Positions 27,672 to 37,070 of a stretch of 64,000 nt of DNA are shown here, in pieces. Source of the DNA: DASUPK01 sp963848955 (GTDB lineage Bacteria; Actinomycetota; Thermoleophilia; Solirubrobacterales; 70-9); contig CAWKFQ010000027.1 of NCBI GenBank assembly GCA_963848955.1, forward strand, positions 247,438 to 311,437, read 5' to 3'. Made by a program: the position numbers and the translations under genes. Under the pieces are notes generated by a model. It was given only the letters and a program-made list of their open reading frames with translations, did no database searches and was not told the DNA's origin. Within the stretch, counting starts at the first letter, position 1. The number at the start of each line of letters is the position of its first letter.

Positions 27672-27742
27672 CTGGGGATCTAGGGATCGAACCTAGGCTT
27701 CGAGAACCAGAATCTCGCGTGCTTCCTCTACACCAATCCCCA
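27672..27742 (-). tRNA. tRNA-Gln (anticodon CTG)
   Basis: 71 nt. The 7-bp acceptor TGGGGAT/ATCCCCA has the U1-A72 pair typical of tRNA-Gln. A 5-bp anticodon stem (CGAGA/TCTCG) carries loop TTCTGGT, anticodon CTG, reading CAG. The T arm is CTAGG-TTCGATC-CCTAG, the discriminator base is G, and CCA is not encoded. Confidence 0.93.
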
Positions 27743-27790
27743 CTAATTTAGTGGACCAAAGCCCTTTTCGGCATCGCCACGCGGCGAATC

Positions 27791-29029
27791 CTAGCCGTTG
27801 AGCAGCGACTCGAGATCAGAATCGGCGTCGGCGAGTACGCCCTTGCTCCCCGACACATCGACCGCCTTCGCCAGCAGCTCGCGGGCGTAACCCAGGTCCT
27901 CGGAGCGGCCGACGGCGAGGCAGCCGGCGACCTTGCCGGCGGCTAGGTAGAAGACCGTGAACTCGCCTGCGTCGGGCTCGCCGCGCCAGATCGTCTCGTC
28001 CCACTCGTAGGCGGGGCCGACGTATTCGAGGCTGGCCCAGTCGGCGAGGTCGCTGAAGAAGTACGGCACCACGTCGTAGGGGTCGGTCGAGCCGGTCATC
28101 GCCTTCGCCACGTACTGGCCCTGCTGCATCGCCACGTCCCAGTGCTCGACCCGCAGCCGCCGCCCGTGCACGACGCTGTCGTAGGAGCACACGTCGCCGG
28201 CGGCGTAGATCCCCTCCACCGAGGTCTGAAGCGAGGAGTCGCAGACGATCCCGTCGTCCACCTCGAGCCCGGCGCGCTGCGCGAGCATCACATCCGGCTT
28301 CACCCCCGCCCCCACCACCACGAAATCGCCCTCGATCGTCGCCCCGCTCTCGGTCACCACGGCGGACACCCCCGCGTCCCCCTCGAACGCCGCCAGGGTC
28401 TCACCGGCGTGGACCTCGACCCCCTTCTCGGCCAGCAACGCGCCGAACCACTCCCCCACCTCGTCCCCGAACACTCTCGACAAGGGGCTGTCCTCCATCA
28501 TCACGATCGCGCAGTCGGTCCCCTTCGCCGTCAGCGACGCAGCCACCTCGCAGCCGATGTAGCTCCCGCCGATCAGCACGACCTTCTTCGCCTTCTCGGC
28601 ATCGGCGCGTATCGCGTCGGAGTTCCCGAACGCGCGCAGGTAGTGGATCCCCTCCAGCTCCGCGCCCTCGACGCGCAGGAGGTTGACGTTGGCCCCGGTG
28701 GCGATCAGCGCCTTGTCGTAAGCAACGACATCGCCACCCTGGAGCTTCGCGGTTCGCGCCTCGGTGTCGAGCGACATCACGTTCGTCTTCGTCCGCAGCT
28801 CGACCCCGTTCTCCTCGTACCACTCGGGCGCGTTCACATAGGCATCCGAGCGCTCCGCCTCGCCGCGCAGGTACTCCTTCGAGAGCGGCGGCCGCTCGTA
28901 CGGCGGCTCGGGCTCGCGCCCGACCAGCATGATGTCGCCCTCCGCCCCACGCTGCCGCAGCTCGGCCGCGCAGTTGGCCGAGGCCATCCCGCCGCCGATC
29001 AGAAGGAACTCGGTGCGCAGCTCGGCCAC
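27791..29029 (-). CDS. FAD-dependent ferredoxin-reductase-type oxidoreductase
   Basis: 412 residues. FAD fold FLLIGGGMASANCAAELR, the PPYERPPLSKEYL loop, NAD fold VVLIGGSYIGCEVAASL and the second FAD motif GIYAAGDVCSYDS match rubredoxin/putidaredoxin reductase-type enzymes. It passes electrons from NAD(P)H to a ferredoxin-like partner, not encoded nearby. GTG start; it nearly abuts the TrkA gene upstream. Confidence 0.9.
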   Translation of the reverse strand: MAELRTEFLLIGGGMASANCAAELRQRGAEGDIMLVGREPEPPYERPPLSKEYLRGEAERSDAYVNAPEWYEENGVELRTKTNVMSLDTEARTAKLQGGDVVAYDKALIATGANVNLLRVEGAELEGIHYLRAFGNSDAIRADAEKAKKVVLIGGSYIGCEVAASLTAKGTDCAIVMMEDSPLSRVFGDEVGEWFGALLAEKGVEVHAGETLAAFEGDAGVSAVVTESGATIEGDFVVVGAGVKPDVMLAQRAGLEVDDGIVCDSSLQTSVEGIYAAGDVCSYDSVVHGRRLRVEHWDVAMQQGQYVAKAMTGSTDPYDVVPYFFSDLADWASLEYVGPAYEWDETIWRGEPDAGEFTVFYLAAGKVAGCLAVGRSEDLGYARELLAKAVDVSGSKGVLADADSDLESLLNG

Positions 29030-29033
29030 GCGG

Positions 29034-29727
29034 CTAGCTGCCGGAGCCGTCGCCGTTGGCAGGCCCGAAGAACGTCTTCAGGTCCTCCTCGACGCCGGGG
29101 TCGAGCACGGCGAGCACCTCGTCGCCGGACTCGAGCACCGTGTCGGGGCCCGGCACGAACCCCTTGCCATCGCGCAGCACCGAGATCAGCAACGACTGCC
29201 CTCGGGCATGTCGAGGTCGCCGACGCGCCGCCCCGCCACCCGGAGTCCTTGGCCAGCAGCATCTCGATGATCTCCAGGCGCTCCTCGGGCAGGTCGAGCA
29301 GATGCACGAGCCCGTACTCGGGCACCTCGTGCTCCAGCAGCCGCAGGATCAGGTCGGTCGCCGACACATACGGCTTGACCCCGAGCAGCTCGAAGTGCTG
29401 GCGGTTCCGCGGGTTGTTGACCCGCGCGATGATGCGGTCGACCAGGTACTTCTCCTTCGCGACCTGGCAGATCAGCATGTTGTCCTCGTCGTCGCCGGTC
29501 ACCGCGATCACCATGTCGGCGCGCGAGATGCCCGCGCGCTCCAGCACCCAGAGCTCGGACGCGTCCCCGTACTGGACGCTGTGCTCGAGCTCCTGCTCGA
29601 CCGTCAGGTACCGCTCGCGGTTGTTCTCGATCAGGGTCACCTCGTTGCCCTTCTCGATCAGCTCGCGCGCGAGGTTCCAGCCGACCTTGCCGGCGCCGAC
29701 GATGATGATGTACATCCCTTCCCCCAT
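29034..29727 (-). CDS. TrkA-type K+ channel/transporter regulator, second copy (two frameshifts)
   Basis: The RCK N domain (IIIVGAGKVGWNLA, acidic ENNRERY after strand 2, GDDEDNMLICQVAK) is intact. Single-base losses near 29235 and 29210 shift the C-terminal part, which then reads VAGRRVGDLDMPEG and LESGDEVLAVLDPG, a TrkA-C domain, ending at TAG 29034. About 231 residues when repaired. TrkA proteins bind NAD(H)/ATP and gate K+ transport. ATGA overlap with the TrkA gene upstream. Confidence 0.85.
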
Positions 29728-30195
29728 CAGCTCGCTTCCGCCGTCTCACCGGCGGGCGCGCCGCCGTTGCCGGCGGCCTCACGGATCTGGGCCTCGAGCA
29801 TGTCGATCGCGACCCTCGTCGGGCAGATCGTGTTCACGCCCTGCTTCTCGTACCACTCGGCGCGCAGCGGATCGAGGATCCGCGCGATCACCGTCGGCAC
29901 GTTGAAGCGCCGCTTCGCGATCTGGGAGATCACGATGTTCGTGTTGTCGCCGTCGGTCGCGGCGATGAACGCGTCCGCCCGCTCGATCCCCGCAGCCAGC
30001 AGCGCGTCGATCTCGAGCCCGGTGCCGACGGTGAACTGCCCGCCGGAGTCCTCCCACGAGCACATCGAGGCTGACCTCGAGCCGCGCGTGGGCCTCGGGG
30101 TCCTCGTCGAGGCACGACACCTCGTTCCCCTCGCGCAGCATCGAGCGCGCGACGGTGGAGCCGACTCTCCCGCATCCGACGATCAGAATGAACAC
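29727..30195 (-). CDS. TrkA-type K+ transport regulator, first copy (one frameshift)
   Basis: A short RCK N protein of about 156 residues from GTG 30195: FILIVGCGRVGSTVARSML, LDEDPEAHARLE, then, after a frame change near 30060, TVGTGLEIDALLAAGIERAD and ATDGDNTNIVISQIAK. It lacks a clear TrkA-C domain. Its stop overlaps the next TrkA start. The pair lies just downstream of an APC-type permease, suggesting regulation of that carrier. Confidence 0.82.
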
Positions 30196-30205
30196 TGGCC
30201 GGATT

Positions 30206-32149
30206 CTACGTTTCGTCTTCGATCGGCGTCGGGTCTTCAGGCGGTGCGGTGAGAAGCACACGGCACGGAGCCTTCCTGAGCACGTACTCGGTGACCTTCC
30301 CGACCTCGTTCGGGCGCGCCGCGCCGATGCCGCCGAGGATCGCGCCGCCCCGCACCCGGGTCGGCGGCTCGGCGCCCATCACGATCACCTCCGCATTCCT
30401 CTGGCGCGCCTCGCTCGACGATCCCGGCGCCGATCGAGCGGGCCCTCACGAACGCCGTGCCTACCTCGACGTTCTCGTACTCGTCCCCGATCTCGTTTGC
30501 CCGCGCGAGCGCTCGATCCGCCTTCTCCCGGACGGCCTCGGGCAGCGGCGCCTCGATCGGCACCGTCAGCGGCAGCTCCGCGACATAGATGACGTCGAGG
30601 CGCGGCTTGTGCTCGTGCTCTTCCACCTGCGTGTCGGCGAGCCTTCCGGCGGTGGCGATGATGTCGTCGTCGAGGGCGGTCCCGAACACCGGCACCAGGA
30701 TCGTCGAGAACTCCGCGGCCTCGATCTGCCGCTTCTTCAGCGACAGCTCGGGCACGGTCACCCGCTTGGTCAGCGAGGTCCGCTCCACGAGCTTGCGGTA
30801 GACGACGTAGAAGACCAGCCCGAACGCCATCCAGCCGCCGCCCACCGCGAGCGCCGCGCCGTGGAACGCGATCACGCTCAGCCAGCGCGAACGCGCTCAC
30901 CACCGCCGCGAACACCGCGGGCAGCGGCAGATCCCGCCCCCGAAGCGTCACGTTGAGCGGCACGGCGAACGGCCGCTCGCGGTCGGGGTCGGTGAACCGC
31001 AGCCGGATCACCGACAGATGCGCGATCGTTGCCGCGAGCAGCGCACCGAACGCGTACACCCCCGCCAGGAACTCGATGTCGGCCGGGACCGCAAGAGCCA
31101 GGGCCATCAGCGCGGCGATGACGATCGCGACGTAGGGCGTCGCGTGAGTGCGCTCGAGCCGCCCGGCCCAGCTCGGGATCTGGCGGTTGGTCGCGAGCAC
31201 GTAGACGTGGCGCGAGACCCCGAGCATCGCGGTGTTCGCGGCCCAGATCAGCACCGGCACCGCCACCAGCACCACGGCCCACTGCATGACGTCGGCGATC
31301 CACGGGGGGTCGAACGCCTGCACCACCCCCAGGACCGGCGCCTCCACGAACGACTCGGCGAGCTCGGTCTGGGGACCGTCCGGGGTCTGCTGCACAGGCA
31401 CCGCCATCAGCGCGATCGCGGCGATACCCGCGTACATCAGCGGGAACGATCACCGCTCCCGCCGAGAGCACGCGGCGCAGGTCCTCGGGCTCGAAGTCGA
31501 GGTCGGGCGCCAGGTCCGACGCCGCCTCGATCCCCGTATACGCGATCGTCGCCACGACCGCCGCGTAGATGATGTCCTCGACCGACGGCGAGGCGAAGAG
31601 GTCGAGCTGGGCGGTCAGCAGGTCGGGCTCGAAGACGACGATCGCGCCGACCACGATCACCGCCGACCTGCAGCGCGAGGTCCGCGAACGCGATCACCAG
31701 CAGCCGCGTCTGCCGCGACCCCCCGGTCACCCCGAGCGCGTTCAGCAGCGCAGCCAGCGCGATCACCGCGGCCGCAACGACGAGCTCCTCCCGCCCCCGG
31801 CGAACTCTCCCCAGACCGGGGTCAGGTAGTGCGGCACGGTGATCGCGGCCGCCGCGATCACGATCACGTAATCGATCAGGATCGCCCAGCCGGCGATGAA
31901 GCTGATCAGCTCGTTGAACGCGTGACGCGCGAACGTCGACGAGCCCCCGCGCTCGCGGAACATCGCCCCGCCCTCGACGTAGGTGATCGTCGTCAGCGCG
32001 AACAGCAACCCGGCGCCGAGGAAGATCAGCGGCGTCAGGCCGAGGCCGCGATCGGCGACCACCCCGATCGAGAAGTAGATCGAGAACCCGACCGCCGAGG
32101 AAGCGATCGCGAACAGGAACGGCACTCCGAGGAGAATCTTCGGCCTCAT
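30206..32149 (-). pseudogene. APC-family permease fused to UspA-like domain, interrupted frame (copy 1)
   Basis: Fragments in several frames (breaks near 31780, 31663, 31440, 30880 and 30415) together give about 645 residues. About twelve membrane segments begin with LLGVPFLFAIASSAVGFSIY, include the APC motif GGSSTFARHAFNELISFIAG, and end with a cytosolic UspA-like domain (FSTILVPVFGTALDDDI ... VIVMGAEPP ... KAPCRVLLTAPPE). Order and content are complete, so sequence errors are likely. With two TrkA genes downstream, a K+ (KimA-like) or amino-acid substrate is possible. Confidence 0.75.
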
Positions 32150-32202
32150 CCCGGCAACTCCCGGGACGAGGGTGTGTTGATGAGGACCCGGTGGGGTCTC
32201 AC
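32146..32202 (-). CDS. Tiny junction ORF VRPHRVLI...
   Basis: 18 codons from GTG 32202, encoding VRPHRVLINTPSSRELPG, with its TGA overlapping the ATG of permease copy 1. It is strongly similar in DNA and peptide to 32412-32468 (first 24 bases nearly identical). It begins 3 bp after the small membrane protein stop. Confidence 0.4.
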   Translation of the reverse strand: MRPHRVLINTPSSRELPG

Positions 32203-32205
32203 GGC

Positions 32206-32412
32206 TCAGTCCCGCAGGCTCAGATAGAGGCGCCCGGCACCGAGCGCGGTGAACATGAGGCCGAGCAAAAGGCCCGTCGAAAGCGGCCCTCCGCCCTCCG
32301 CGAGCGTGATGACAACGATCGCGATCCCGAAGCCGATGATCATGACCGCGAAGGCTCGGGTCGCGATCTTGTAGCCCTCACTCGGCCCGGTCCCCCGCCC
32401 CGGACGGCTCAT
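32206..32412 (-). CDS. Small two-helix membrane protein
   Basis: 68 residues from ATG 32412. Two hydrophobic helices (FAVMIIGFGIAIVVITLAEG and STGLLLGLMFTALGAGRLYL) follow a short basic N-terminus. It sits between the two APC/UspA transporters and is flanked on both sides by the tiny junction ORFs. A longer open frame fusing it to the UspA tail is a frameshift artefact. Confidence 0.6.
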   Translation of the reverse strand: MSRPGRGTGPSEGYKIATRAFAVMIIGFGIAIVVITLAEGGGPLSTGLLLGLMFTALGAGRLYLSLRD

Positions 32413-32468
32413 CACGCAACCTCCCGGTGGGACAGACGCTCGTAGATGAGGACCCGGTAGGGCCTCAT
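32412..32468 (-). CDS. Tiny junction ORF MRPYRVLI...
   Basis: 18 codons encoding MRPYRVLIYERLSHREVA. Its ATG overlaps the stop of permease copy 2 (ATGA) and its stop overlaps the ATG of the small membrane protein (TGATG). Such exact junctions suggest translational coupling. Its relatives are at 32146 and 24690. Confidence 0.45.
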   Translation of the reverse strand: MRPYRVLIYERLSHREVA

Positions 32469-34403
32469 CGGGACGGAACCCCGACCGGCGGCCGCCGTCC
32501 CCGTCGGTGCCGGCGGCGGCGCGGGCCTGGCCCGGCTCGCCGACCACGATCACGCGGCAGGGGCGCTCGGCCAGCACGGTCTGGAGGGTCTTCCCGTAGA
32601 GCGGGACGCCCCCGCGGTAGCGAAGCCCGATCACGATCGCGCTCGCCTTCATCTCCTCGGCCTCCTCCGCGACCGAGTGCCCGGCCTGGTTGGGCCGCAC
32701 GCGGTGCACGTGGCCGCTGACGCGCAGCCCACCGATCAGCTTCGCCTGCTCGATCTTGGACTGCGCCTCGCGCTCCTGCTCTGGAAGCGGAGCGTCGAGC
32801 GGCAGGTGGGTCGGCACCGTCAGCACCGACACGACGTGGATCCCGCGCCGGCGCTTGCGACGCGAGCCGCACCGCCGTCCCGAGCGTCTCCTCGGAGAAC
32901 GGCGAATCGTCCTCGAAGGGGACCAGGATGCTCTGGTACTCGACCTCCTCCACCCCGAGCGCCTCGGGCAGGACCACCTTCACCGTCTTCGTCAGCCGGC
33001 AGCCCCTGGAAGCGGCGGTAGAGCAGGTAGACGGTGAGGCCGAGGACCATCCACCCGCCGCCGGCCGCGAGCGTCGACCGGGTCGAGCGCGCCGACGACG
33101 ACGAAGGCCCCGAAGGTCCCGAGGCCGCCGAGCACCGCCGTCAGCGGGATGCTCGACTCCGCGAATCTTGATGTTGCCGAGCGGCGGCACCCACGTCCGC
33201 CGCTCCGAGTCCGGATCCTTCTGGCGCAGCCGGATCACCGAGAGGTGAGCGATCGTGAACGAGAGCATCGCGCCGAACGAGTAGATCGTCGCCAGGAACG
33301 CCGTCTCGCCCGGAAGCACGACCAGGATCGCGACTGCCGAGAAGACGAGGATCGCGACGTAGGGAGTCCGGAACTTCGGGTGGATCTGTCGCAGCCGCTC
33401 GGGAAGCTGGCGGTGCTGGCCCATCGAGTAGGTGAGCCGAGAGAGCCCGATCAGCGCGGCGTTGGTGGCGATCAGCAGGATCACGGCGGCGAGGATCCCG
33501 ACGTAGACCCGGAGCACCTCCGTCAGCCCGACGCCGAGGCCGATGTTCTCGACGATCCCGAGCACCGGGTCGTCGGCGAAGGTCGTGCCGAGCTCGGTCG
33601 TGAACTCGCCGTTCGCCCCCTCGGTCACCGGCATCGCCGACAGCGCGATGACCGGCAGCAGCGCGTAGAGGCCGATCACCGCGAGCACGACCAGCCCGAC
33701 GCCGCGCGGGATCGTCTTCGAGGCGTCCTTGCGCCTCCTCGGCCATGTTCGAGATCGTCTCGATCCCGGTGTAGGCGACCATCCCGACCGCGATCCCGAG
33801 CAGGAAGTCGCCCCAGGTCGGCGCCGACGCCGAGCTCGACCTGGTCGACGAGCAGCTCGGGGTTGAGGACGAGCACGATCCCGATCAGCACGAGCAGCGA
33901 CCTGCGTGAAGAGGTCCGCGACCGCGAGCACGAGGTTCAGCCGCGTCGACTCCTCGGTGCCCTTGATGTTGAGCGCCGCGAGCAGGCAGATCAGGACGAT
34001 CGCGCCGACCACGTCCGCCGGGCCCTCCCCCAGCGGCTCCCAGAAGACCGCGAGGTAGTGCGGCACGAAGAAGGCCGAGATCGCGATCGTGATGATGTAG
34101 GTGAGCATCTGGCCCCAAGCCGCGATGAAGCTGAGCGAGCTCGTTGAAGGCGTGGCGCGCGAAGCTCGAGGAGCCGCCGGCCTCCGGGTACATCACCGTC
34201 GCCTCGGTGTAGGAGGCGGCGGTGAAGACGAAGATGACGCCGGCGATCATGAACGTGACCGGGGTCAGCCCGAGCGCATAGAGCGCCACGACCCCGAGCG
34301 CGTAGTAGATCGACGAGCCGACGTTCCCGTAGGCGGCCGAGAACAGCGCGCCGGTGCCGTGCACCCGCGCGAGCGACTCGTCCCTAGGGATCCTTCTAGC
34401 CAA
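32465..34403 (-). pseudogene. APC-family permease fused to UspA-like domain, heavily interrupted frame (copy 2)
   Basis: At least seven frame changes split this roughly 646-residue gene, a paralogue of copy 1. Recognisable parts: LFSAAYGNVGSSIYYALG, the APC motif GGSSSFARHAFNEL, YIITIAISAFFVPHYL, GVGLVVLAVIGLYALLPVIA, LIATNAALIGLSRLTYSMG, FTIAHLSVIRLRQKDPDSER and a C-terminal UspA-like domain (SILVPFEDDSPFSEE ... RPCRVIVVGEP). The start is probably TTG 34403. Break density is among the highest in the window. Confidence 0.72.
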
Positions 34404-34421
34404 GGCCCATCAAAGATACGC

Positions 34422-34448
34422 AGCGGCCGAGGCGTAGCCCCGGCCGCT
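34422..34448 (-). terminator. Hairpin terminator after hppA
   Basis: An 8-bp stem AGCGGCCG/CGGCCGCT (34422-34429 with 34441-34448) extended inward by GG/CC pairs around a CGTAG loop, 33 bp past the hppA stop. Confidence 0.6.
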
Positions 34449-34480
34449 CGCAGTTCACGCTTGTCGCGCCGTGGTACGTC

Positions 34481-36580
34481 CTAGAGCGCGACGATCGGGA
34501 TGATCAGGATCGCGACGATGTTGGCGACCTTGATCATCGGGTTGATCGCGGGGCCGGCGGTGTCCTTGTAGGGATCGCCGACCGTGTCGCCGGTCACCGA
34601 CGCGGCGTGGGCGTCCGAGCCCTTGCCGCCGTAGGCGCCGTCCTCGATCAGCTTCTTGGCGTTGTCCCAGGCGCCGCCGCCGGCGGTCATCGAGATCGCG
34701 GCGAAGATGCCGACGACGATGACTCCGATCAGCAGGCCGCCCAGGGCCTGGTAGCTGAGCAGTCCGACGATCACGGGCACGACGATCGGGATCAGCGAGG
34801 GAAGGATCATCTCCTTCTGCGCCGAGGCGGTCACGATCGCGACCGAGCCGGCGTAGTCGGGCTTCTCCGTGCCCTGCATGATCCCGGGGTTCTCGCGGAA
34901 CTGGCGGCGCACCTCCTCGACGACCTGGCCTCCCGCTCGTCCCACGGCCTCGATCGAGAGCGCGGAGAACAGGTAGACCATGATCCCGCCGATCAGCAGG
35001 CCGATCAGGACGTCCGGCGACGCGATGCTGAAGTCGAACACCTTGTCCTCTCCAGCCTCGTCCTGCAACTCGAACAGGAACGCGTTGAACAGCACCAGCG
35101 CAGCGAGCGCGGCCGAGCCGATCGCGTAACCCTTGGTCACGGCCTTGGTCGTGTTGCCGACCGCGTCGAGCGGGTCGGTGATGTCGCGCACGTCCTGCGG
35201 CAGCTCCGCCATCTCGGCGATGCCGCCGGCGTTGTCGGTGATCGGGCCGAATGCGTCGAGCGCCACGATCAGGCCGGTCAGCGAGAGCTGCGCCATGACC
35301 GCGATCGCGATGCCGTAGATGCCGGCGAGCTCGTTGGCACCGAGGATCGCGAGAACCAGCACGAGCACCGGGAGCGCCGTGGACTGGAAGCCCTGGGCGA
35401 GCCCCTGGATGATGTTGGTCGCGTGCCCTGTCTCGGACGCTGCGGCGATCGTCCGCACGGGACGGAAGCGGGTCGACGTGTAGTAGTCGGTGATCACGAA
35501 CAGGAACGCCGTGACGGCGATCCCGATCAGCGCGCAGAACCAGAGGTCGGTGACCGAGGCGCTCGCGAGCGCTCCGCCGCTGATGAACGTCTCGGCGTCG
35601 GCGACTCCCTGCGCGAGCGGCTCGCTCATCATCCAGTCGGTGATCGGGTAGAACGCGGCGGCGGAGAGCACGCCGGAGACGATCAGGCCCTTGTAGAGCG
35701 CGCCTTCGACGTTGCCCGTCTTGGTCCGGACGGCCAGCGCTCCCACGATCGAGGCGATGATCGCCACGCCGCCGAGTGCGAGCGGGTAGATCGCGACCTC
35801 GCGAGAGAACTCGTCCGTGAAGGTGAGCACGCCGAGCAGCATCACCGCGACGGCGGTGACCGCGTACGTCTCGAAGAGGTCGGCCGCCATGCCGGCGCAG
35901 TCGCCGACGTTGTCGCCGACGTTGTCAGCGATCACGGCCGGGTTGCGCGGGTCGTCCTCGGGGATCCCGGCCTCGACCTTTCCGACGAGGTCGGCGCCGA
36001 CGTCAGCGGCCTTGGTGAAGATGCCGCCTCCGAGGCGGGCGAAGACCGAGATCAGCGAGCCGCCGAAGCCGAGCCCGATGAGCGCGTCGACAGCCTCCTT
36101 GTCGGAGAAGTCGCCGATCGAGACCAGCGCGCCGAAGTAGCCGGCGACGCCGAGCAACGCGAGGCCCACGACGAGCAAACCGGTGACCGATCCGCCCTTG
36201 AAGGCGACGTCCAGCGCGGGCGGAATTCCGCCGCGAGCCGCTTCGGCGACGCGGGCGTTGGCGCGAACGGAGACGTTCATGCCGATGAAGCCCGCGGCGC
36301 CCGAGAGCACGCCGCCGATCAGGAAGCCGATCGCGGTCTCGATGTTCTGCAGGGGGATCAGCAGCAGGCCGACGACCACGCCGACGGCCGCGATGATCAT
36401 GTACTGGCGCTTCAGGTAGGCGCTCGCGCCCTCCTGGATCGCACCCGAGATCTCCTGCATCCGGTCGTTTCCGGCCGACTTGGCGAGCAGGCGCTGGGTG
36501 ATCAGCAGTCCGTAGACCACTGCGGCGCCGGCACAGCCGAGCGCGAAGACAACTCCGTAATCGGTGAAGAAATCAGTCAA
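34481..36580 (-). CDS. hppA: Membrane-bound H+-translocating pyrophosphatase
   Basis: 699 residues, about sixteen membrane segments, intact. The PPi-binding signature is present (DVGADLVGKVEAGIPEDDPR then DNVGDNVGDCAGMAADLFE). In the diagnostic motif GNTTKAVTKGYAIGSAAL the residue is Lys, which marks the K+-independent H+-pumping class. It couples PPi hydrolysis to proton export. TTG start at 36580 with GGGAG upstream. Last gene of a long minus-strand block. Confidence 0.96.
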   Translation of the reverse strand: MTDFFTDYGVVFALGCAGAAVVYGLLITQRLLAKSAGNDRMQEISGAIQEGASAYLKRQYMIIAAVGVVVGLLLIPLQNIETAIGFLIGGVLSGAAGFIGMNVSVRANARVAEAARGGIPPALDVAFKGGSVTGLLVVGLALLGVAGYFGALVSIGDFSDKEAVDALIGLGFGGSLISVFARLGGGIFTKAADVGADLVGKVEAGIPEDDPRNPAVIADNVGDNVGDCAGMAADLFETYAVTAVAVMLLGVLTFTDEFSREVAIYPLALGGVAIIASIVGALAVRTKTGNVEGALYKGLIVSGVLSAAAFYPITDWMMSEPLAQGVADAETFISGGALASASVTDLWFCALIGIAVTAFLFVITDYYTSTRFRPVRTIAAASETGHATNIIQGLAQGFQSTALPVLVLVLAILGANELAGIYGIAIAVMAQLSLTGLIVALDAFGPITDNAGGIAEMAELPQDVRDITDPLDAVGNTTKAVTKGYAIGSAALAALVLFNAFLFELQDEAGEDKVFDFSIASPDVLIGLLIGGIMVYLFSALSIEAVGRAGGQVVEEVRRQFRENPGIMQGTEKPDYAGSVAIVTASAQKEMILPSLIPIVVPVIVGLLSYQALGGLLIGVIVVGIFAAISMTAGGGAWDNAKKLIEDGAYGGKGSDAHAASVTGDTVGDPYKDTAGPAINPMIKVANIVAILIIPIVAL

Positions 36581-36623
36581 GTTCAGTCAACTCCCGGTAG
36601 GTCGTGAAAAGCGGCGCGGCAGT

Positions 36624-37062
36624 CTATTCGCCTGAGCCGCCGGGTGTCCACAGGCCGGGGCCGTCGGGCTTTTTCGGAGCCGCCGGTGCCTCGGTTTCGC
36701 GTTGCTTCGCCGCCGCCCGATTGCTGGGCGAACAGCATCTTCAGCTCCGAGACGGCCTGGCGAAGCTGCGCCTGGGCTGCCTCGGGAACGTGCTCGACGA
36801 GCGCGTCGGCCGCGTCGATGCCGATCTTGGCCTGCGCGAGGTCGCGCTCGTCCTCCTTCGCGATGCGTCGCGCCGCGAGGTTGAGGATGCTGACGGCGCT
36901 CTGCAGCACGAGGTCCTCGATACGCACCTGGCGGATCTCCTCCTCGAGCTGAGCACGCAACTCCTCCTCCGTCGGCTGGCTTTCGCCAGCCGACGGATCC
37001 GCGGCCCCTTCGGCGCCGCCTTCCGTATCGACCTCGTTATCGGCGTCGGGTGAGTCGGGCAT
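36624..37062 (-). CDS. DUF1844-type small helical protein (one frameshift)
   Basis: About 146 residues from ATG 37062. An acidic disordered N-terminus precedes a helical core (TEEELRAQLEEEIRQVRIED, LQSAVSILNLAARRI, AKIGIDAADALVEHV) characteristic of DUF1844. A frame change near 36695 diverts the tail; the correct frame reads PKKPDGPGLWTPGGSGE and ends at TAG 36624. Function unknown; the family commonly neighbours translation genes. Confidence 0.7.
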
Positions 37063-37070
37063 CCGAGCAG

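Noticed and set aside
32206..32832. Apparent fusion of a UspA domain with the small membrane protein
   Set aside because: The UspA part belongs to permease copy 2; the joined frame arises from a frame change near the end of that gene and skips the ATGA junction with the tiny ORF.
34607..36607. 666-codon plus-strand open frame opposite hppA
   Set aside because: It is an antisense frame opened by high G+C content. Its translation is Arg/Asp/Glu/Gly-rich without any motif, while hppA on the other strand is fully conserved.
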